Below, piece after piece: positions 51,801 to 60,800 of a stretch of DNA of 64,000 bases. The position numbers were made by a program, and so were the translations under genes. Every line of letters starts with the position of its first letter. Positions within the stretch are counted from its first letter, which is position 1. The notes beneath the pieces were generated by a model. The model ran no database searches. It worked only from the letters and a program-made list of their open reading frames with translations, and was not told the DNA's origin. Source of the stretch: Macrosoma leucophasiata (lineage: Eukaryota; Arthropoda; Insecta; Lepidoptera; Hedylidae); assembly GCA_036365455.1 (NCBI GenBank), contig JAWQUS010000007.1, forward strand, positions 20,848,001 through 20,912,000, written 5' to 3'.

Positions 51801-54800
51801 CTCTTGTTTTTTGTGCAGTCATCACTTAACATCAATGTGAGCTGCATTATTGATCACTTAACATCAATGTGAGCTGCATGATTGTTTGCCAACATCTTTA
51901 CATAAAATCTATTGTATCAGGTAGACGGTGAAAGATAACTTGTCTATTCGATAACGTCAAACGCGGATTAAGTTGTACATATATCAGAGAACCAATCCCT
52001 CCAATTAGGTCATAATATGCTGTACATCAGCACGAATATATATCGGCAATTCGCCTACTCGCCATGGCAATTATGGCATATTCTCCCCTATTGACGCACA
52101 AGTCGCACAACATTGCTGTGGGTGTTTTTGCAGAAGGCTTTGTTCAGCGGTGGACGTCTATTGGCTGGTGATAATGTTGTGTATCGTTACGTAGTCTTCA
52201 GATTCAATCCCAGTGGATTCAGAATTTGAATGTGGAGGGGGAATTATAATTTGAGATGGGTTTGAACCAGCTGAGAGCTGGCTTTATCGATGTCAGGTCA
52301 AAACACTTTTGTCATAAAGGGACTTGACTTGTATAAGTATACTTATACATTGACCCCCTTATTCATAAACGTATTTTAGCTAAAGTGTTGCTAATCTCTC
52401 CTTTGTCTTTTTCTATCCTGCACATTTGACAATGCAACTGACAAAGACAAAGCATTCTATAACTAAAACGTATCTAATGTAAGTTTATGAATAAGGGGGA
52501 TAGTTTCCCAGATACTAACTACATTTGGAGTTCAAACCGCTGTCCGCACCAAACCTGGACGTGTGTAGAGGAGTCCGGCGAACATAATTATTATTAATCA
52601 AGTCCGATGCGGTCCGCTCGCGCGACTTTGGTCGGCGAATTAGGTCCGCCGGACCGAAAGCGGTCATGTGTAGCGAGAGCGGATTTGGTCGGCGGAACCG
52701 AATCCGGTCAAGTGTTACTACTAGTAGATAAGCAGTCAGTACATGCAATAGACATACCTATCTTATAATCGACAAAGAGAAAAAAATATTTAAAAAAGAA
52801 CCAGAGACGGATTTACCTTATTTAATAGGCCATGCGGTAAATTTGTACTGTAATATTATAATCATAAAACAAATCTATGATAAATATCAAGAACCTACTT
52901 ATAGCGACACACCTACAGCTAATAATATCCGGATTACAGAAAATACAGTTAAGTTATTTATATCACAAGGTACTTATAATCACGACAACGAATAATAATG
53001 TCATCTATACAAATAAATAAAATTGGAGTGTCTGTTTGTAATATAAAAATAACCGCGATTTATTAAAAGCATATTATGTACTTACGTAAGTATAGACTTA
53101 CATAATACTCAGACATTTTTTTTAAATTCTCGTCTATCTGTATGTCTGTTTGTTCCGGCTAATCTTGGAACGGCTGAACTGATTTGACGGTACTTTCGCT
53201 GAGAGATAGCTCATGTAATAAAGAGTAACATAGGCTACTTTTATTATTATTTTCCCGTACCGCACTTCATAGTGTATGTGTAGCCTTTTCTTAGTGTTAA
53301 GTATATATTTTTAAGGTTCTGTAGATAACTAATTAGCTTATCCTTGTTAAATTTTATATCGCTCTCGAGAATATTGTAATATACCTAATTAGCTCTAAAG
53401 ATATGTTTCAATAGTATTTAAATAGTATTAGAGCTTCGAATGTAAAGGTGCCAGGACAAACCCATTACCTAAGGGTTTTGTGGCATTTTTGTGGCTACAT
53501 TTAAATTGTTTTTGTAACTTTTCTTAATAAATAAATTAATTAATTAATGAAGTATACCTATTATACTAGGTGTGCCCACGACTTCGTTCGCGTAGACACT
53601 GAACAATAATTTTGCTACATTCGACGCGGACGAAGTCGCGAGCACAGATAGTTACATTATAAATCACCTAAGTCATAGCCATATTATGATTACCGCAAAC
53701 GAGTCCACGGGCGATAATTTACGAAGGTCATTGTAATATATTTTCGATTATTATAACTTTTATGTCTTATATAATAAGAATCCAAATATTTCGTTCATTA
53801 CGGTGTCTTCCAAAAGGATTGGTTGAACGGTGTGTCAGTAATTCTGTACGCCATGCGACTTTTTTCAGGGAAAATTGTATCGAACATTTTCGGTGAATTT
53901 CATTTCTTTAATATTTATATTTCATGGTCGCCAAGTCGTCATAATGTAACTGGCATTATACGCCTAATAGCTGTGACAAATTGATTTGGTTTAGTAATTG
54001 TAGAAAATTCTTACTAAATTGTACCATGAGTAAAATAAGCTGGCACTTACTTTTATTCGAACAATATTATTTTGTTTATTTTACTCATGGTACAATTTAG
54101 TAAGATCTTGATTGAGAATCTTGTTCAAAATATATCTATCAAGCCGTGTCAAAATTAAAAGAAGCCCTTTGATGACGTCCAAGAAACAGAAAAAATACCT
54201 ACTTACTTTTTTGGACGTGATAACGTCTTATAAATCAATGAACTCACGCTGCAGGCACGAAAAACTGTCACGTTCCGCCTGAACCAGGGATGAGGTGGTT
54301 TTAGAAAGTCAAAGTGTCTCATACCTTGTTCCTCTTCCCAGAGATTGAATTTAAAGCGAAGACATTTCGACCTCGCCAAGACAGACACTGGTGACAATGG
54401 TGATTCTACTGCACTGGCGTGACCCACGGTCTCGAACAAAGGCTACAGCATAAAACACTCCACACCAACAAGACTGCCCAGTTAACACGTTCACTGTCCC
54501 GTAAGCAGACACAATTTTAACAATACAAATGGACACATTTGGTAGGTACATGGGACAGGGAATTTAAGCTTACAGTGCGTACAGCTTTAACAATTTTATG
54601 AGAATTTTCTGTTAGTAGGGGAGCCTAGGACGCTATTTTTGTATTTACTCGAGCGCGTCAGACTAATATGGGAGATACCTTGCACCTTCCTGGTTACCTC
54701 CACTAAATCTAAAGTTTGTATATAGGGGCCGTTCAAGTATTACGTGAGCACTATGTGGGGGCGGGAGGGTCTTTGCTCTACTTATTTTGGATGACATGGG

Positions 54801-57800
54801 GGGTAGGGGAGTCTAGATGATGATTACGTCATCGGGAGTTATTTACTTTTTCACACGAATGGCAACCCTCACACTGTCTTTGCTTGAAAACGAAACGCTT
54901 TCGGGGATTCCCGCAAATAATGCATACGTTTAGGCACTCGCTTTAGAACCGAGTAGAGGAACTACCGCGCGCTACTCACTTGTCATAACCACTCGTCATC
55001 ACATCGAAAAGATCCATAAAAAAGTAAACACGCACACTGATAGGAAAGTTAGACCTGTAAGAGTCGCTGCTCGTCGTGCTAATGAACTGATGTGCATTAT
55101 TCAAAATTTAGAGCACCGTGATGTTGAATGGCTCGAAGAGAACGACGTAGCCATTCCAAATCGGATGAAAGTGAGCAGACTCACAACACTGAGCAGCAAT
55201 CCAATGTCATCGAAAACTTAGAATCATGGATACGGGTTTCATGGACTGAAGACTGATAATTTGAATTTAATATGTGTACCAAAAATTTAAAATAAGTTTG
55301 TTATGTTCGTAAGATTAAAATATTTTTGTCCCTTACTTTTAATATCGTATCAGTAAAATCTAATCTCTATCCTAAATATATTTTCTTATTTTTAAAATTA
55401 TAATTACAACATTATAATAATAGTATTATAAAAAAACAATACATTAATTGAAAAATGTTTACGTAAGCATGGGGGGAGGGGGTAAGAGCTTTGCTTACTT
55501 TTGCTGACAAGGGGGGTGGGGGGGTTAAGAATTGTGATAAATCTGCTTACGTAATAGGTACTTGAACGGCCTTAGAGTCACGGCCGAAAGGTAGCCCTTA
55601 AAAAAATTCTAAAGGTCGCTACGATCTTACTATAGGAGCATTGTTTGGGCACATTTTACACCCTCTCAGAATATCTGAGACGCTCTTGACCCATGACGTT
55701 GATGCCGCGCCCCTTTTAAAATCATCACTTTCAAAATTGAAGGTGAAAAATTACTCAAGAATGTCAGATGCTCAGAGAACCCAATCAAAGTTCCCATCCA
55801 AAATTCTTGACGATTTGGATGCGAGGCAAGCTCGTGGCGGAAGCCCTAAGGGTTTGGCCCTTTATGGAAATCTTAGATTTGGTGGAGGTACTGTACAGGG
55901 TGCAAGGTATTTCCTATATTTTAATCTAACGCGCTGGAGTACATTCAAAAAAATCCCCTTTTGGGCTCCCCTACTATACATAAAAAATCTAAAGTTTAGT
56001 TAGAGGATATTCATTACTCAATCATGCTTTAACGGTTGAATGGATTTGGATGGGTTCGTGACCTGGACATTCGAACTTTTTATATCGATATACGTGAGCG
56101 AACAACGATACAATTTGAAATGAAATGATAATATTATTGTACTGAATAAATTCAATGACGATTCGATAGTGATGAATAAAATGAAAACAGCCTTCTACAT
56201 AAAAAGATTCTGGTGCCGCTTAAAAAATAACAAAATAAACATTTAAGGGGTTTCATACAACAAATTTGATGGAGGAACGTGATTTTTCCCCTTTTATAGG
56301 GTTCCGTAGTAAACAAGGAACCCTTATAGTTTCGCCATGTCCGTCTGTCTGTCTAATTTATAAATGCCAGAATTTTGTAATTTTAGATTGTGATTGTGGA
56401 CTCTCATATATTGGTCAAACGAAGAGAGCTGTATCCACCCGCGTTAAAGAGCACATTGCTGATGTCAAAAACCGAAGAACAGGGAGGTCTGCAGTCTGTG
56501 AACACATAGCGGATAAGCCGAACCATTACATCCGGTTTGATAAAATTCAAATACTCGCTAGAGAACACAAACCCATTCCACGAATGGTACGCGAGGCTAT
56601 TGAAATTAAAAAACACCCAAATTTCAATAGAGAAGATGGATGGCGATTATCAACATCATGGGATCCCATACTTAGCAAGATCAAATCCCAGCCGCAGCAG
56701 TCTGCAAGACCTCAAGATACCATAAGTAATTATTGTGTTAATCCTGAACGCTACGCAAGGCGTTTACGAAATCGACGGAGGTAGCTACATATAATTTTTT
56801 CAAACTTCTGTCAGACAAATGTCACCTCAGTCTGCCCGGGACCACGGAAGCTGAAAAGCGACCGAAACATAGGGTTGATTTTAAAAATCATTTTAGTTTA
56901 ATATACGCGAGATAAATCCGTAAAAATAGTTTTATATCACACTTAAGTTGGCCCTGCAAGTTTGCGAGTAATAGTCGATCAAATGTACTTTACTCGAAAA
57001 TTTCAAACAAGTCCTTACAAAATATTTATTTATTTTTTTATTTCATCTTTTACTCTGTAACTACGGAACCCTACACTGCGCGTGGCCCGACATGCACTTG
57101 ACCGGTTTTTTATTTCTTGAATACAAATACAATGAAATCGCGGACTCAAGCTTGTCATAGATAATGAAATAATAATCTTACAGCAGATTCACCTTTCAAG
57201 GTTATCGAGATTATGATAAAATAAATACAAAAATATAGATAAACGATTTACGAGATTTCGTGACGTGTCTTGGCGGTGCTGAACATGAAGACTACTAAAA
57301 TTATTACATTTATTATACCTAAAAATAATTAAAAGGAATACTGTAGGTATTTGTTTTACCAAAGACAGAAGGTCTCTGGCAAAACAAATGACCTTAGCTT
57401 TTTTTTTCTGTACAAATCAGTGTATGTTATGATTTAGTGTTTCCTGGGGGCCGACCGCCTAACTGAAATGCTTTCGTTTAGAAAAAGAAGAAACAACATC
57501 TATTTGCAACAATGTTTCACGAGGGATAATAATAATAGGTCGAGTATTTTACATTGCATTGTTACAAATTGGTCCTAACTCAGCATGAGTTAGGACCAAC
57601 CAGCGCTGGTCTTCCGTTAGGACCTTTATGTTTCGTCGGTTTAGGACGTTATCTTGTCAGTTTCGTACCGCCTAACATTTTACCATTAAGTACATAGGTA
57701 CTTAACGGTAAAATGTTAGGCGGTATCACTGCGGACAAAAACACTTCCAAGAAAAAAATAGGTGGTTCGAAACTGATAAGATGTTGTCATAAACGAAAGC

Positions 57801-60800
57801 TAAACGAAAGCATTTGGGGACATTTGGTCACAAGGTGACAATTTTACATCATAAAAGTGATCGATGAATAGGATACATCGATACCTGGGTTTTTAAATGT
57901 ATCAAATTACTGCGGCAAATCATTTAAAATGAACGATACATTACATAAGTCTTTAAATATAAACGAACGGCCAAGTGCGAGTCGGACTCGCGATCACAGG
58001 GTTCCGTATAATTCATTAATTTCCCAAAGTTGTTGTAGGCTTGTCATAGGTTTGCCGGTAATCTTTATTATTATAGCCTACAAATCATTTTTTCGTAAAA
58101 GAAATCTAGAGAACTATTGCTTGTTTTTTAATTTTGAAGATCAAGATAATTAAATATCAGTGTATTTATTTATCATTGATAATTATCATATTGAATCTTA
58201 ATCTTTGGGGAGAAAAATAATTGTACGAGAGCGAATCTTTAGCATCAAAAAGTTCAGATCGCATCTCGACTATAAATCGGGATGACCAACGAGCAATCAA
58301 TACAAATATAGATAAAAATAGTTTCAAGGTGATCGAATGGCTTGTCGCGTATTCGGAAACACAATGCTGAATTACCAAAGTTAATATTTTTTTATAACTT
58401 TAAATTAAAGTTAATGTAGGAAACTCAGCAACAGAGCAGTCAGCTATATGATGAAGATACGCGTAATATCTGAGAATTTTTGTTAAAATTACAGAGAAGT
58501 AATCTTCAGTTAGGTACCTATTAGGTGAAGTAAGCGGTGATTTTCAAATTTATTTTTAGAGTCGTGATTTGAAAGTTAACGAAACGAAATAGCGACAGTA
58601 AAAGGATACAGGCATATAAATTCAAAAAATTCTACGAGGGAGAAATTGAGATAGGATGCATACAATAAAAAAAAACAGACACATAAATTCATAAGATTAA
58701 ACGTGGGAGACAATCAGATAGGAAATTAGAAAGCATTATACAGTCTCTTATTAATTTTTTTAGGTTTGCCTTCTATTAGGTATGTGTGAATTTCTCAGGT
58801 TTTTTTTTTTGCGAAATCGGAACATTTTAGTAAACCCAAATATTTGACGGATCTCTAAAATACTTAGAAAACTTTATTTTATGTGTAACTGTAAACTAAC
58901 AAATCGTATCAGACAAATATTTTACTTTATCTAGCCATCCGGACGGGGATTAAATGTTTGGCAAAAAGCTTCATACTGTATGTTACTGTACTGACTGCCT
59001 CGCTGGCTCAGTGGTCGCAATAGCGATGGTGAAGCCTGAGGTCGATCCCCAGGTCGGGAAAATCTGATATTGGGTTTTTTCTGTGAGGATATGTCTGGTC
59101 GTGCCTGATAGAGCACGTTAAGCCGTTCGTCCTGCGCCCGATGTCTCTCCAATCGTGTCCCATCGGGCTATGAGAGTAAAGGAATAGAGAGTGCACCTGT
59201 ATTTGCTCATCACTTGTGCACTATGACATCTCCCGCGCAGTTGGCTAGTCTCCGTTGAGATTGCTGGCTGTTCTGGTGGTGGAGCTCCAGTGACGGAGCT
59301 CGCGGGCGTAGGCACCACCGCATTACCTAATATACTTGCCGCTAAATGGTAGTGTTCAGCACTATCGTGTTCCGGTCAGGTGGTAGGTAATGTACGGCCC
59401 TGTAATTTCCGACACATGAGGCATAACACCTTAGGCCTCAGGAGTGGCAACGCATCTGCATTTTGACCTCTGGTCATTGTATAAGTGTCTATAGGTAATT
59501 TCCGGCACAGAGGCATAACACCTTAGACCTTAGGAGTGGCAACGCATCTGCATTTTGACCTCTGGTAATTGTGTGGGTGTCTATAGGCTGAACTGCATGC
59601 TTGTTTGCCACTTTTAACACATAAAAAAAAAAGATAAAAGAATAAAGAAATTCGATCTGGAGGACATTATTATTATTACTGTTCAACTTTATAGAGTAAA
59701 ATTAGGTAGAACCCTTTTCCGAATCTCAAATCAATATGACCTATATTGTCGTCATCATCATTACTCCAAAAGACGAAGGACGTCGGAAGCTTGGCATAGC
59801 CGTCCCCAAAGACGTCCACAACAGTGTTGTGCGTCATTTGGTGAGAATACGCCATAATCGCCACACTTGGCAGGCGGATCGGCGATCGCAGTGGCGGTAG
59901 TTTTATCACGAGACTGCCAATATTTACTACTTCCATATTGAAATGTCGTTCACCGACCGTAAATCGGTTAAAAATCAAAAAGGGAAAGCAAAATTTGACT
60001 CGTCGGTGTGGGACTTATCCTGAGATCGCAGGTTCGATTCCTGCCCGAAGTCAAATTTTACTTGCCGTTTTTTCTTTAATTTCTAAAGTTCATTCGCATG
60101 TGTTATTGCGAAAAATAAATAGTACAACATATTGGAATGGTTTGATTCCATTGTTCGGTTGACTGACTGCACTACCGGAAGAATTCTCCTCCACTAGAAG
60201 GGGATGGGGTCACGTCCCAAAGCCTTCCTCATTATGTATTTTTGTGGAGCCCGGAAAATGCTTTACGGAACCCCAGGGCTCCGCGCAGCACACTTTGAGT
60301 ATAGCTGGTCTAGAGCGACTAGCTTACGTCCACGAGGGAATATAAATATAACTCCGCTGTTTCTAAACATGCGAAACCCTTCCATTGACGCATTATTAAT
60401 TACGACAAACTAAGCATCGTTAAATCCCACATGTTTTTTACCTCCATTCATAATAATATTTTCCTCATAGCGAGGGCACGTGTAAAGCTAATTTACTAAA
60501 CAACAGTTACGTGCCGGTTCGTATTAAAACTTACGTATAGATAATATTAGATCTGGCGTATTATTACAGATGGCGTTGTCTATGACAAAATAACGCCAAT
60601 CGCCAAAAACAAAAAAAAAATAACGACTGTCATTGGAATGGCAGTAGCCTTAATAATATAGCCGAATTAGCCTTAACTGGTGTTAGAGATTCAGTGGCAA
60701 AGCTCGAGAGGCGTAGGCACCGCAGTATTACCAAATGTACCTATATGCCGCCAAATGGGCTTGTTCATCACTATCGTGTTCCGGTTAGATGGTAATCTAT

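Noticed and set aside
54203..54551. Minus-strand overlapping open frames
   Set aside because: No recognisable domain and no second copy in the window.
55641..56003. Plus-strand open frame of 120 codons
   Set aside because: Its end runs through the inverted terminal repeat of the outer TIR element, so it is unlikely to be a gene.
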